DNA of 64,000 nucleotides. It comes from Colias croceus (lineage: Eukaryota; Arthropoda; Insecta; Lepidoptera; Pieridae). The first letter of the stretch is position 1. Each line of letters opens with the position of its first letter. Shown one piece after another: positions 11,498 to 23,165 of the stretch. The notes below the pieces were generated by a model. The model was not told the origin of the DNA, made no database searches, and saw only the letters and a program-made list of their open reading frames with translations. The stretch lies in NCBI RefSeq assembly GCF_905220415.1, contig NC_059539.1, forward strand, positions 10,726,001-10,790,000, in the 5' to 3' direction. Both the position numbers and the translations under genes were made by a program.

Positions 11498-12220
11498 TTA
11501 CTGTAAATATACATAAAGATTGAAGGTTGTAATCGGCCTACGAAATGTATCAGCTATGCGTGCAGTACAAAACATTTGGCGGAGCGGGGGCGGGGCGCGG
11601 GCGCCGGGGGCCGGTGCGCAAATACATGCCTGCATACAATGACTGCCAAAGATCGCATCCAGGGACCTCGCGATCGCGGCACGTGTAAGCGCAGGCACGA
11701 ATCCTAACCTCCACTTTATTCAATGCACTTCCAATTTACGAACACCTCCCACACCCAAAAAACAACCTTTTCCGAATTTTTTTACATCTTATTTAATAGC
11801 TACTGTATTCAACTATACGTCACGCCTAACAATTAATTAATCAACCGTGCTAAAATGTACTATTTCACCAATTTCCCGCAACATCGAAAACGTAATAGGA
11901 AATATTCTGATTCGTCCCTGTAATCGCATTGTACGATAACGTCATTCACGCACACACGCACGCGTTAGCCGAAATTCGTGGATGTATTTTTCTAGTCGTC
12001 GCCTATGTGTGCGTTCGCAGCGCTGTTATCGTAGCGACGGACTTATTGGATTGCGAGTAGTGCGAGGGAGATATAAATAGCATTATACAACGCATTATTT
12101 TTATAATTAACAAGCAAAAATTGGGCGTGCGACCCTGGAAGCGGACAGTGACCTTAGCGCACGAATTTGCAGATCAAATGTGGGCGACCTCGGCTAGCTA
12201 GTTGCACGAGTCTACTCACA
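11498..12220. other. GC-richer stretch without an assignable gene
   Basis: 11575-11700 is strongly GC-rich (GGGGGCGGGGCGCGGGCGCC region) and 11940-12200 is moderately so, with ATATAAATAG at 12070, which could be a TATA box on the plus strand. Neither strand gives a convincing exon. It could be a promoter/5' region of an unseen transcript, but this is speculative. Confidence 0.3.
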
Positions 12221-12689
12221 CATGCATGTAGGAAAATTCTCGGCTTCCGCGATATACCTACCGCATCTAAAACTTGCAGCTCTTGAAAAACAAATGTGCG
12301 AAGAAATCTATTATGACATCATGGCCTCGACCTTCGGTGTGTACGTTGTTAGTATGTTTACTTCATACTTCATTTTGTGTAGATTTACAGCCTGTTTTCA
12401 GTAAAATAAAGAATTATATTGAAAAATTAGTATCCGGCAACAGTGTGATACGTTATTTTATTCGGCCCACACGATTTTTAAACAAGTACGAAAATAATAT
12501 TTTCTTACTTATTTATATAAATTATAACAACACGTGTAATATTTTTAACAAGGAAATCGGATCGCATATTTCAAATGTACGAAACATTATATGTGTTATA
12601 TTATAAATACATATATCAATTTCGATGAATTAAACCGACAAAAAGATTTTAACTTGATTATTTGTGACGAATTTACAATTAATATAGGT

Positions 12690-12870
12690 CCATAGACATA
12701 GATGCTGAAAATTATATGGACGAGAGGGGGCGAAGGCCCAGGGTGACAAATTCTGGGGGGCGCCAAGGTCTGAAGATAGAGTCTCTTGCCTCTCCTGGTG
12801 CAAACCTTCAGAACACCTCAAGTGGGCGCCACAATATTTTCGCCCGGGGTGTCAGTGGCCCTGTTTTGAC
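12690..12870. repeat. Isolated GC-rich patch, possible repeat relic
   Basis: A GC-rich segment (GAGGGGGCGAAGGCCCAGGG, GCGCCAAGGTCTGAAGATAG) sits abruptly in AT-rich DNA. This suggests inserted sequence, but no ends, tail or coding frame were found. Confidence 0.3.
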
Positions 12871-13774
12871 TTAAACGTTTGTAGAAGTTAGAACGTCATA
12901 TTACGTTCATGCCAATTTGTATAAAGCCACATAAAGCTTTGCAGCACATTTTCAAGTCATAAATCGCATGGCGTTCATAGAAGCATTGGTTATTTTATAA
13001 ACCACAACGTAACGTCAAAACCACCGGCTTCAGGACGGCATATGAATATAAATTTGTGCCATCCGCGCTGCCTATGTATAAAATTAACAAATTAGGTAGG
13101 TACATAAGTTTATAGTTGATGCTACTAGGGCAATAATTTGTGATTTAAATCTCACGGGAGGTAGTATTTTTTTTAAAGGCACCCGTCATCACAGAGTGTT
13201 CCCGCCACCTCTGAATTATAGTCCAGAGACATTTTTTTCTTTAATTATTTTTGTACAAATACAATAAAATTATTAAAATTTAAACACAATAGTAAAATAC
13301 ATTGTAGAATAATAATAATATCAAATTAGTGGTAAAATTAAAATATGTACGGGAGGTAGAATTGAATTTGCTTTTTAAATGTGTTCATGTGTAAAAAGTA
13401 TAAAGTAGGATGGATTAAATTTGGCATGGACAATGGTGAATGGACATACGTAGAGGAAATAACGTATTTTTGATTTCATATGAGGACTGTTATTTTATAA
13501 GAAAAGTGCATAGGGTATTTTTGCCAACCGAAAATAGTTGATTCGCTCATAGGTGGATGGTGGTGGTGAACTAGAATGGATAAACCGATACTTTTTCAAA
13601 GGAGGAAATTACATATCTCCCTGGGAAATTAGGCAAATCAGTATTTCATTAACAGTTAAGTAATTTCTAGATAATATCGAACATATAAAAGATATTATTT
13701 ACATTTAATATTTAATATTTATTTATTATTTATTTACTTTTCATAACAATGTTTATGAAATCGTCTATTTCAAA

Positions 13775-13965
13775 TCTATACTAATATTATAAAGCTGACG
13801 AGTTTGTTTGTTTGAACGCGCTAATCTCAGGAAATACTGGTCCGATTTGAAAAATCCTTTCAGTGTTAGATAGGTAATTTATCGAGGAAGGCTATACGCT
13901 ATATATCATCAAGCTACGACCAACAGGAGAGGAGCCACGGGGGTGAAACCGCGCAGAGCAGCTAG
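13775..13965 (+). mobile_element. Helitron-like element, family A
   Basis: Intact-looking 191-bp copy: TCTATACTAATATTATAAAG head, GAGTTTGTTTGTTTGAACGC, TTATCGAGGAAGGCTATACG, then GGTGAAACCGCGCAGAGCAG and CTAG followed by T. Base A precedes the head, giving the A-T insertion context expected of Helitrons. Confidence 0.75.
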
Positions 13966-16663
13966 TATATGTACTAATATTTTAGATACCTATGGTAGGA
14001 ATTCCAGTTGAAATTATCTGGCATTGGGTTTGACCAATCTATTAGTCATTCCGTCAGGTCTTTACAAGCAAATTCATCTAAGCATCCAATAATTTATCGT
14101 AACTCAAACAAATTAAGACTTACAGTATAGTTTTATTAAGTAGCTCTTTGTCTTGAAAAGTATCACGTGTAATTATTAATGAATTGCATATGATAATTTG
14201 TGATTTAAATATCGTCAAAATACAAAGATTTCGTAGGTACCTATGTTTATCTTACATTGTTGTAGTTGGTTTTAAATTTTGCTAAGAGTTAACACCACAT
14301 ACCTACCTAACATATTATACTTTAAAATACTTAAATAAAATCTAATTATTTTTGTAAATCTAATTATTATTTTATTACCCGTTGTTCTGATAATAAAATA
14401 AAAGTTCATACCTATATATAATATTTATTTTAAAAACAAAATTATTTTATTCATTTAAAAATAAACGACCATCACCGTCCATGAATATTTGCGCCCATGT
14501 GGGTCAGGGCTTCTCAAAATGCGTTCCCATCTTTTAAATGGTAAGGGATGAGGAATGGATTGACAAAGGTCAAAGGGGAAGTGAGAATTGGGAAGGGTAA
14601 GCAAAAGAAAATGTAAAATTAAAAAAAAATATACCTATTTTCATTAGAAATAAGGATGCTACGATTAAAGTTAGATCTAAGAGTTACAGGGAGAATTTAT
14701 TAATATACAACATAGATACGATACGAATCACCTGATTTATTACCTAATGGTTTACAAACCTCTTTTATTTACGCTAAATAAACAAAACGAATAAACTTAC
14801 ATAGAACATAAAATAAACTTCATGCAAAACACGTATGTATTTTGTATACATGTACATACATAAAACATTAGGCGGGTTTATATAAATTGTGTTTTTTTCT
14901 AAGTAACTATACCAATTGAATGCTAATAATTCAAATCTTATCTAATTCATGTAAACAATTTTTGAACTCAAGTGTTATCGTTACACTCGTAAATTTGATT
15001 ATTTTCAATAGCTTATGCATGTTTAGTTCTAATCCTAATAAAATATGTCGTTTAAATTTAAATTAGATTCTAAAAAAAGGCATTAAATATAAAAATTGTC
15101 TTCTAAATTTATCTTTAATAATTATGGTAAGAACTAAAATATTCTACAGTTCAATAAAATACATAACGTAATATAACGTAAGTCGTAACTCCGTTAAACC
15201 TTTCATAACAATTCAGATAAAATCGATAAGTAAAATTTTTCCACTATATACCCTTGAGAAGGGCTTACAGAGACAACGCCTAAATACATCAAAAACAAAA
15301 CAAACCAAAACTTTATCTGAAACTATACAAAATACATTTTAACTGCAGATTGACATCTTAAAAGAACGTAGAAAAAACGATGTATAATTGTATAATACAC
15401 AAAATTTAAATGCAGATGGCTCTAAAAAGCTAGAACGTAGAAAAAACGACAACATCGCGCAAGTAGCAATGAATGGAAATATATATGCCTACAACTAAAC
15501 GATATAAAATGAACTTGGAATGTGTCCGTGAACCCACCACCTCCTGAGAAGCTGACGTCATCGCTAACCGACCAATTGCATAATATTAACAACGCTTCCT
15601 ATAAACACCTACTTATGATCCAGTCTTTAATTACTAATGCATGTTCAAAACAATATTATTAAATAGGATATAGTGTGACGTCATAGTATTGCAGATCGTT
15701 TTAATAGATCGATGGTAAAATCGAAATCGAAAAGTTTTATTGCCCTATTATTTTATAATCGAGACGAAGATAGTCTTATTGATATCTAGCTTTTAATTTG
15801 TGAACTCAAAACACTATAATTATTGTATACTGCCTGCAGACTATAGGTACTTTACTCTTCACCATCTATAACAGGCGTCCGTAGACTGAAATTTAATTTG
15901 CAATAGATTTTTTCACACGCTATGTAACAAAGTGCAAATTAAGGCATAACAATTCCTGTATTCATTGATGACGATATTATGTACTATCTACTCGAACAAT
16001 TCGTAATCAAAACTTCTATACCCTGCATCATGACTCGCTCGTAAAACACGAATTCTTTTTTTTTATAACTTTTAGGCTCGTAGCACTATGCTGAGACAGG
16101 CTATAAAGCGATATATGTAATATAATGAATAAGACTTCAGTCCAAAGCTTTGATAGTGGTGACGAAATAAAAAATAGCGTTGATTTTTTAGGGTAAACCA
16201 AATTTATCTGCACCTGCTACAAAATTGTTGACAAAACGTTCCTTATTTCTTTATTAGAATCTTTTATATTTTTTATTTATTTATTGAGAAAAGATTTTCA
16301 AATACTCTTTTGTTATTTGCAAAATATCCAGTAAATAAAATGCAATTGATATTTGCTGCCTTAACTTTTCCTGGATAGTACAGATGAAACAATAAAAACA
16401 CTTACTGAGGTACAGTATCAGGAAGTTGAATATGTAAATAACACATAAAATATTATGTACGCACTTCGCAAAAAAACAACAACGAAGAAAATAAGGAACA
16501 AGTCACTGGTGAAAAATACTTTGTCAGCGCAAATGCAATAATATAGGATGACGCTGCATAAGGTGAGATCGTCAATTTTCAGACTGGCTTCGACTGGGAC
16601 GCGTATTATTACAAAATACTTACATAATAATGTTATCAATTCTTAACTACAGTATAGTGATTA
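13966..16663. other. AT-rich DNA, no gene seen
   Basis: No supported coding region. A short direct repeat (GAACGTAGAAAAAACGA at about 15364 and 15434) is the only structure noted. Small open frames lack recognisable motifs. Confidence 0.45.
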
Positions 16664-16811
16664 CTAGCTTACCGCCCGCGGCTTCGCACGCTTTGTCTAA
16701 AACCTAATAAATTATATACTAAAACCGCATCAAAATCCGTTGCGTAAGCATACAAAGGGACATAGGGAAATAGGGACAGAGAAAGCGACTTTGTTTTATA
16801 CTATGTAGTGA
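16664..16811 (-). mobile_element. Helitron-like element, family D
   Basis: CTAG-hairpin end at 16664, TCTAAAACCTAATAAATTAT, then AAGCATACAAAGGGACATAG, GACAGAGAAAGCGACTTTGT and TTTATACTATGTAGTGA. It shares these blocks with 55384-55597. Confidence 0.65.
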
Positions 16812-17067
16812 TTACACAGAATCAGCTATTTAATTTTTTATCACAGTTTGATCAGTAGAAATAATTAAAGCCAGGATTTAATCTATATAATATAAGACAA
16901 TCTAGTGAAAAGCAATTCTTTGTATAAATTTAACATGCTGTAGACCGAACTTTATAACATTCGGGAAAACATTTTTTTTTGTATTTTTTTTTAATTAAAT
17001 ACCACTGATCAAGACTTCAATCAAGGACCAAATGAAATCATCACACATATCAAATAATCGGAAAACC

Positions 17068-17410
17068 AAACCTCCATAACCTTTTTTTTTTTTTTTTTGA
17101 GTGGGGAAATCTTGCATAGATACCCACGGCCTCCGGGGAAAGGGCCGCGGGTTATGTCGGATTCCTACCGACCAAAACCCCACTGTGTTCCGTCAAGCCA
17201 CATAAACGACGGGGCCACGGGTATGGGTAGAATTCGTCCGTGACCCCATCAGCAGCTGCCCGTCTCCAGGCCAACACAAACTATGAGCCCGCCAGCTCTA
17301 ACCTCATGGGGCGGCGTGAGCGGAACACGTCTCAAGCCGCCTCATCTCACCGGACGATGGACTAAATCCCCGCTCCATCGCCCGGCGCCCCTCGTAAACC
17401 TCCATAACCT
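17068..17410 (-). mobile_element. Short poly(A)-tailed retroposon with 15-bp duplication
   Basis: A GC-rich insert (17083-17395) begins with a T run, so the poly(A) tail is on the minus strand. Perfect 15-bp copies of AAACCTCCATAACCT flank it (17068-17082 and 17396-17410). A perfect duplication implies a fairly recent insertion. It is a SINE or 5'-truncated LINE end. It does not look like the 10931 insert or the tail of the 44.7-kb LINE. Confidence 0.75.
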
Positions 17411-17872
17411 AATAATATACTATAATATATTTCCTAGCATGATGGAGTGCGTGCCTTATTAGTCAATGTCACACAGAAAAGATGAATTTGTTACATAACA
17501 AACTCGATACCATCGTGACGGTCATGGTTCTTAAAGGTCAGGTACTGATTTATCTGGCATAGAAACAAATCCCATAGAAGCAACGAGGAAGTAATGTCAG
17601 CACGTCTTATCTTTTGATATGAATTTTGATAACATACTCTTTTGTGAATCAGGAAATATGTTTAGGTAAATTACTCAATTTGAATAAATCAGCAACAATA
17701 ATGGTGTACGAAATTTATTTTATTTTCATGTGTTACGTAATTGTTAATTGACTCAAAATTTGCTCGTGTTACGAGTTTTATAAAAAATCTTTCCTTGTTT
17801 TATTTGGTACCTACATTTTCTGCAACGTTTACTGTAAGGAAAATAGAATCGTACATGTCGCATATAACAGAA

Positions 17873-18051
17873 CTAGTGGTTCGCCCCGGCTTCGCCCCGG
17901 CTTCGCCCGTGGTACCTACATGTTTAAACTATCCTATCTCTCAAGTTGGATCGAACTGCACATGGTGTGCGAATTTTATTATAATCGGTTAAGTGGTTTA
18001 GGAGTCCATTGAGGACAAACATTGTGACACGAGATTTATATATATTAAAGA
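17873..18051 (-). mobile_element. Helitron-like element, family E-type, diverged
   Basis: Starts CTAGTGGTTCGCCCCGGCTT with a duplicated CCCCGGCTTCGCC piece in the hairpin region. The body is diverged (ATTATAATCGGTTAAGTGG). The far end has a TATATATTAAAGA head. Confidence 0.5.
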
Positions 18052-19034
18052 TAATATATAATAGTACTACGGCTATATCTTCATACATCATCATCAATTA
18101 ACATTTAGGAAATAATTGCAATAGTTACTGTTATTTTTAAATTTTAATCTTGCCTTCATGGCCTGTTGCTCTCCTATTGGCTATTTATTACCTAAACGGA
18201 AAATCCTCTCTATTTTAATATTCCACAACTAAATTGCCCCAAAAAGTTGACAATGGAAAAACAAAGGAATAACTTACATTTCAGTACAGACACTTTTGTC
18301 AGTTCTAGATCCCGAAGGAACTTAACAAGTTAGATTGAAGGTATGTGTCGAAATTCGTAACAAAACGTCTTTCTTACTTCCACACAATCCCGACGATTTA
18401 AAAGTTCGCAACAAATAATTTTGGGCAGAACATTTTCTTTCACAAAATGAAGGGAACCCATACAAAATGTTAGGTATGCTCATTACTACGCGACGTTTGT
18501 GTTAGAACAACCCATAAAAAGTATAATTAATTTGCAACGAAATTTGTATCAACTTCTTTAGAAGTGTTGTATAGAGACGTAGAAGGGTGGAAATTCGTTT
18601 ATTTCTTTTATATTAAAAATTTCAATTATTCATTTTATCAAGTAGGTACCCCTTTTGAATTTGTATTTCTCAATTCAGAACACAATTAGTATCCTTTTTC
18701 TCGCTTATATCATTGCTACATATAATTCGTCTTACTAGGTCAATAATATCAATCATAGAGATAACACAAATGCTGGAATTATAATCAGTTTTAAACATCC
18801 TATAATCAATAGGCTTAATTGAGCGCTAAACGTTGCCATAGCAACCATCCCTTTACCGAGCCCTGATTACGTCTTCTCTTCACCTCTGCTTATGGAAATC
18901 TACCAGAATTCAATACATACTTGCTATAGTTGTAACGTATTGAACTATTTTAATATCTTTTGTTACACTATCTTTGGTTTAACAAAATCTTATCAATCCT
19001 ACAGCTGATGTTCAGTTGATACAAAGCAAATTTA

Positions 19035-19167
19035 TCTATACTAATATTATAAAGCTGAAGAGTTTGTTTGTTTCTTTGAACGCGCTAATCTCGGGAACTA
19101 CTGGTCCAATTTGAAAAATTTTTTCAACCAACGCAACAGGAGCAGAGCAATTCGGGTGAAACCGCTA
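19035..19167 (+). mobile_element. Helitron-like element, family A, internally deleted
   Basis: Head TCTATACTAATATTATAAAG and GGGAACTACTGGTCCAATTT are clear; the middle is deleted and the end stops at GGGTGAAACCGC. It lies directly beside the Foldback-like element. Confidence 0.6.
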
Positions 19168-19187
19168 ATATTTATACTATCTGGTAC

Positions 19188-19677
19188 ACCGGAAGGAAGT
19201 TAGCGCGGAAAGTTTTTTTTTTATTATTATTAATATCTCAAAAAATTGCTCCTTAAATGCTCCATCAGAATCTGTAATTGCTCCACTTCTATAATTATTA
19301 GTTTATTTATAATTAATTTTAAAAAAAATCCAAATACTGAAAACTTGATTTCCCTATAGAATGAAAAATATTCACTTTTCATAAAAAAATTTTTTCCAAA
19401 AAAATTGCTCCCGATTTGCTCTATCAATTACAAAAAAAAATATTTAATTTTGTTAATTTTTACAATAATTAACTGAAAAACTATGTTTGCATAGTAAACT
19501 ACTGCGCTGTGACGTCATCAATTATTGTCGTTGCGACGCATAAGGGCCATATTTACATGTATCAGCACTGCAGCGATATGTATAGACCTTAATGTTTATG
19601 TTTTCTTATTTATATTATTCACTAGATTTCCGCCCGCGGCTTCGCCCGCGTTTTCATAGGAAAACCCGCATAGTTCC
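19188..19677 (+). repeat. Left arm of Foldback-like element
   Basis: Holds one copy of the 159-bp unit (marker TTCCCTATAGAATGAAAAAT near 19352), then TGACGTCATCAATTATTGTC and CACTGCAGCGATATGTATAG, and runs into the 3' end of a family C Helitron-like element. All of this recurs inverted at 21868-23156. Confidence 0.75.
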
Positions 19678-19836
19678 CGTTCCCGTGGGATTACCGGGAT
19701 AAAACCTATCCTATGTGTTAATCCAAGTTACGGTCTATATGTGTGCTAAATTTCATTGTAATCGGTTCAGTAGTATTTGCGTGAATGAGTAACAAACACA
19801 CACACATCCTCACAAACTTTCGCATTTATTATATTA
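19622..19836 (-). mobile_element. Helitron-like element, family C
   Basis: CTAG at 19622, hairpin CCGCCCGCGGCTTCGCCCGC, CATAGTTCCCGTTCCCGTGG, GTAATCGGTTCAGTAGTATT, CACACACATCCTCACAAACT and a TTTATTATATTA head. The first 55 bp or so are also present, inverted, in the right arm of the Foldback-like element. Confidence 0.7.
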
Positions 19837-20017
19837 CTAGCTGTCCGCCCCGGCTTCACCCGTACATATTTCGCAATAAAAGGTAGCCTATGTTCTTTCT
19901 CAGGGTCTAAAGATTGTCTGTGCCAAATTTCATCAAAATCGGTATAGTAGTTTATGCGTGAAAACCATACATACATACATACATACAAACCTTTCCTCTT
20001 TATAATATTAGTATAGA
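19837..20017 (-). mobile_element. Helitron-like element, family F
   Basis: Abuts the family C copy directly. CTAG, CCGCCCCGGCTTCACCCG, then GTGCCAAATTTCATCAAAAT, a CATA microsatellite (about five repeats) and head TATAATATTAGTATAGA. Its middle matches the element at 62939. Confidence 0.65.
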
Positions 20018-20828
20018 AGTATAGTTGGATGGTATTACTTAAAAGGTTATTAATTATTATCATGTAATTATTTGGTTCTGATCACAGATCACAGAAACTA
20101 AAGGGTTCTGATGATAAGAATAATAAGAAATAATTATAATTTTTGTTTTATTGAGTCTTCAAGTTAGGATTGCAGGTTCGAATGATAATAATTTTTGTAT
20201 ACCATCGTACCTATAATATATTACATATAACATAATATGGAGACATTTCATCATGTCCACAACAATATCAAGGTTAGTAATAAATATTTCTACTATCAAT
20301 TATCATCAAAGTATTAAATCGGTAATAAGTATTTTTATAATTGAATTTGAATTTCTGTTTACTATAAGAAAAATTAATAGGCACTTTTTATTTTAGGGTG
20401 TGAAGGGATTCAGTCAAGGAGTTTTAAATTATTGAAGAGTGGTAATTATTTAGAAGTAGGGTTCGCGAAAAAATTGAGCCCTACTTTTATATAATCACCT
20501 GAAAATTTTTCACTAGAGTATAAATAATAAAATATGTGCTAATTATAAAGAATTTTATTTTTGACAAAAGGTTTTACATACAAGACATAACTGCGTTAAA
20601 AACAACCGACTTCAAACTTGCACTTGCAACATTTACAAATACAGACAAAAATGCTCATAAAATAAAATACTGGGCCTATCCTAATAAAATTTTTATGGGA
20701 CCAATTCGACACCATCCCGCATCGAACAAAAAAAGAATCACGTAAATGATTTATTAAATAATTCACAAAACACGAAGATTGAATTTGATATTTTTGGTTT
20801 TATGACATTCAAATGCTTTATAAATATA

Positions 20829-20930
20829 AATTTATAAATATAAAGAATATAAACATTCGATCACAAAATTATGCGGGTTCGAGTCCCGCCTCGTGATCGA
20901 ATTTTTTCTATTCTTTATAAATTTATAAAA
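20829..20930. other. Long imperfect hairpin with a Pol III B-box-like loop
   Basis: The left side TTTATAAATATAAAGAATAT ... ATTCGATCAC pairs with GTGATCGAAT ... TATTCTTTATA on the right. The tip reads GCGGG TTCGAGT CCCGC, so GGTTCGAGTCC matches the tRNA T-arm/B-box consensus. No A box, anticodon arm or matching acceptor stem is present, so this is not a tRNA gene. It may be a tRNA-derived repeat fragment or the end of a retroelement. Confidence 0.5.
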
Positions 20931-21004
20931 CAAGAAGATTTTAAAAATGTAACCAATGAACACAATCAATATTAGATTAATTGTAATGGTGTATAAAAAG
21001 TATT

Positions 21005-21465
21005 ATGTCCTATGGAATTCTACTATGGGGCAGGGCAGCAGATATAGAAACTATATTTATCTTACAGAAAAGAGCCATTCGCTCTATATATAATTTACGT
21101 GCTCGGGACTCGCTAAGAGATCTCTTTAAGAATACTGGTATCCTTACTGTACCATCACAGTATATATTTAATAATATTTTGCATGTACACAAAAACGCCG
21201 ACTTACACACAAGAGTAGGAGATAAACACTGTTATGGCACAAGGAACAGAAATAAAATTGAAATGCCATTTTACCGGTTAGCCAAAGTTAAAAATTCATT
21301 TATGGGTCTAGTTATACGCTTTTACAACAGAATTCCACATTGTATTAAAGAGTTTGGTAGTGCTAAATTCAGGTAAAACTCATGTAAAAAATATATTAGT
21401 TCAGAGAGCCTATTATAGCATTAAGGAATATATGGAAGATGATAATGATATATTATAAAGTTAGA
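21005..21465 (+). pseudogene. Non-LTR retrotransposon reverse-transcriptase C-terminal fragment
   Basis: An open stretch (21005-21376, 123 codons) contains YGILLWG, LQKRAIR and RVGDKHCYGTRN, typical of the region after the catalytic core in Jockey/CR1-like LINE reverse transcriptases. The frame is broken at about 21375; the next frame continues the family's usual end (KNILVQRAYYSIKEYMEDDN) to a stop near 21460. The catalytic YADD region is absent. It lies inside the Foldback-like element, probably as an insertion or captured fragment. Codon use is AT-rich, unlike the 45-kb LINE, so it is a different family. Confidence 0.65.
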
Positions 21466-21867
21466 TATAAGTTACAGATTATGTAATATTGACATGATTT
21501 TAAAAGAGCAACTATTTAATATGATTAATTACCTTAAAATGACATTAATAAGTTTTATGCTGGGAATAATAATATTATTATTTAATACTTAGTACTTACC
21601 TTATGTTGCTATTAATTATACTCTAAGAATATCTAGGCGCCATATTTTAATTATTGAGTTTTCATCTAGCAAAATTTCAAGGAACAGATATTATTATGTA
21701 CCTATTTAAATCATTCTTATTATAGGTATTTTTATAAACATTTCCCTACCCATCCCTAAACTCGTACGTTTATTCGTATTATTAAAACTTCAAGTAATTA
21801 TCAATTAATTTGTGTTTCAGTCGTTTGTTTCATCTTTCGGTGTCAAGTTGCTATCGTTTGCGTTAGC

Positions 21868-23156
21868 GGGAACTACCTATGCGGGTTTTCCTTTGAAAAC
21901 GCGGGCGAAGCCGCGGGCGGAAATCTAGTGAATAATATAAATAAGAAAACATAAACATTAAGGTCTATACATATCGCTGCAGTGCTGATACATGTAAATA
22001 TGGCCCTTATGCGTCGCAACGACAATAATTGATGACGTCACAGCGCAGTAGTTTACTATGCAAACATAGTTTTTCAGTTAATTATTGTAAAAATTATCAA
22101 AATTAAATAATTTTTTTTGTAATTGATAGAGCAAATCGGGAGCAATTTTTTTGCAAAAAATTTTTTTATGAAAAGTGAATATTTTTCATTCTATAGGGAA
22201 ATCACGTTTTCAGTATTTGGATTTTTTAAAAATTAATTATAAATAAACTAATAATTATAGAAGTGGAGCAATTACTGATTCTGTTGGAGCATTTAAGGAG
22301 CAATTTTTTTGCAAAAAAAAATTTTTATGAAAAGTGAATATTTTTCATTCTATAGGGAAATCAAGTTTTCAGTATTTGGATTTTTTTTAAAATTAATTAT
22401 AAATAAACTAATAATTATAGAAGTGGAGCAATTACTGATTCTGATGGAGCATTGAAGGAGCGATTTTTTTGCAAAAAAATTTTTTATGAAAAGTGAATAT
22501 TTTTCATTCTATAGGGAAATCAAGTTTTCAGTATTTGGATTTTTTTTTAAATTAATTATAAATAAACTAATAATTATAGAAGTGGAGCAATTACTGATTC
22601 TGATGGAGCATTTAAGGAGCAATTTTTTTGCAAAAAAATTTTTTATGAAAAGTGAATATTTTTCATTCTATAGGGAAATCAAGTTTTCAGTATTTGGATT
22701 TTTTTTAAATTAATTATAAATAAACTAATAATTATAGAAGTGGAGCAATTACTGATTTTGATGGAGCATTTAAGGAGCAATTTTTTTGCAAAAAAATTTT
22801 TTATGAAAAGTGAATATTTTTCATTCTATAGGGAAATCAAGTTTTCAGTATTGGGATTTTTTTAAAAATTAATTATAAATAAACTAATAATTATAGAAGT
22901 GGAGCAATTACTGATTCTGATGGAGCATTTAAGGAGCAATTTTTTTGCAAAAAAAATTTTTATGAAAAGTGTATATTTTTCATTCTATAGGGAAATCAAG
23001 TTTTCAGTATTTGGATTTTTTTAAAAATTAATTATAAATAAACTAATAATTATAGAAGTGGAGCAATTGCAGATTCTGATGGAGCATTTAAGGAGCAATT
23101 TTTTGAGATATTAATAATTTAAAAAAAAAAACTTTCCGCGCTAACTTCCTTCCGGT
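21868..23156 (-). repeat. Right arm of Foldback-like element
   Basis: Reverse complement of the left arm, but longer because the 159-bp unit is amplified. It begins within the 3' end of a family C Helitron-like element (CTAG at 21925-21928). Confidence 0.75.
22125..23105. repeat. Six-copy tandem repeat, about 159-bp unit
   Basis: The marker TATAGGGAAATCA occurs at about 22192, 22351, 22510, 22670, 22828 and 22986, spacing 158-160 bp. Units are nearly identical, each with AAGTGGAGCAATTACTGATT and GGAGCATTTAAGGAGCAATT. The 75-codon frame here is a by-product of the repeat. Confidence 0.85.
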
Positions 23157-23165
23157 ATCTGGTAC

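Larger units (their letters stand above)
19179..23165. mobile_element. Foldback-like (Mutator-type?) element with 9-bp duplication
   Basis: The element (19188-23156, 3969 bp) begins ACCGGAAGGAAGTTAGCGCG and ends with the exact reverse complement. It is flanked by 9-bp direct repeats ATCTGGTAC (19179-19187, 23157-23165). The left arm is about 490 bp and the right arm about 1290 bp. They match almost base for base, except that an internal unit of about 159 bp occurs once on the left and about six times on the right. Long inverted repeats made of variable tandem units plus a 9-bp duplication are the marks of Foldback elements, which are linked to Mutator-like transposons. No transposase is visible. 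The centre (20018-21867) holds unrelated sequence including a LINE fragment. Confidence 0.75.

Noticed and set aside
12067..12110. TATA box (ATATAAATAG) with a gene downstream
   Set aside because: No convincing exon follows; the 110-codon frame at 12274 is AT-rich with no recognisable motif. Kept only as part of a regional note.
19767..20063. 98-codon minus-strand open frame
   Set aside because: Covers the ends of two Helitron-like elements (families C and F), including their microsatellite.
20871..20900. tRNA gene
   Set aside because: Only the T-arm-like tip is present; there is no anticodon arm, D arm or acceptor stem.
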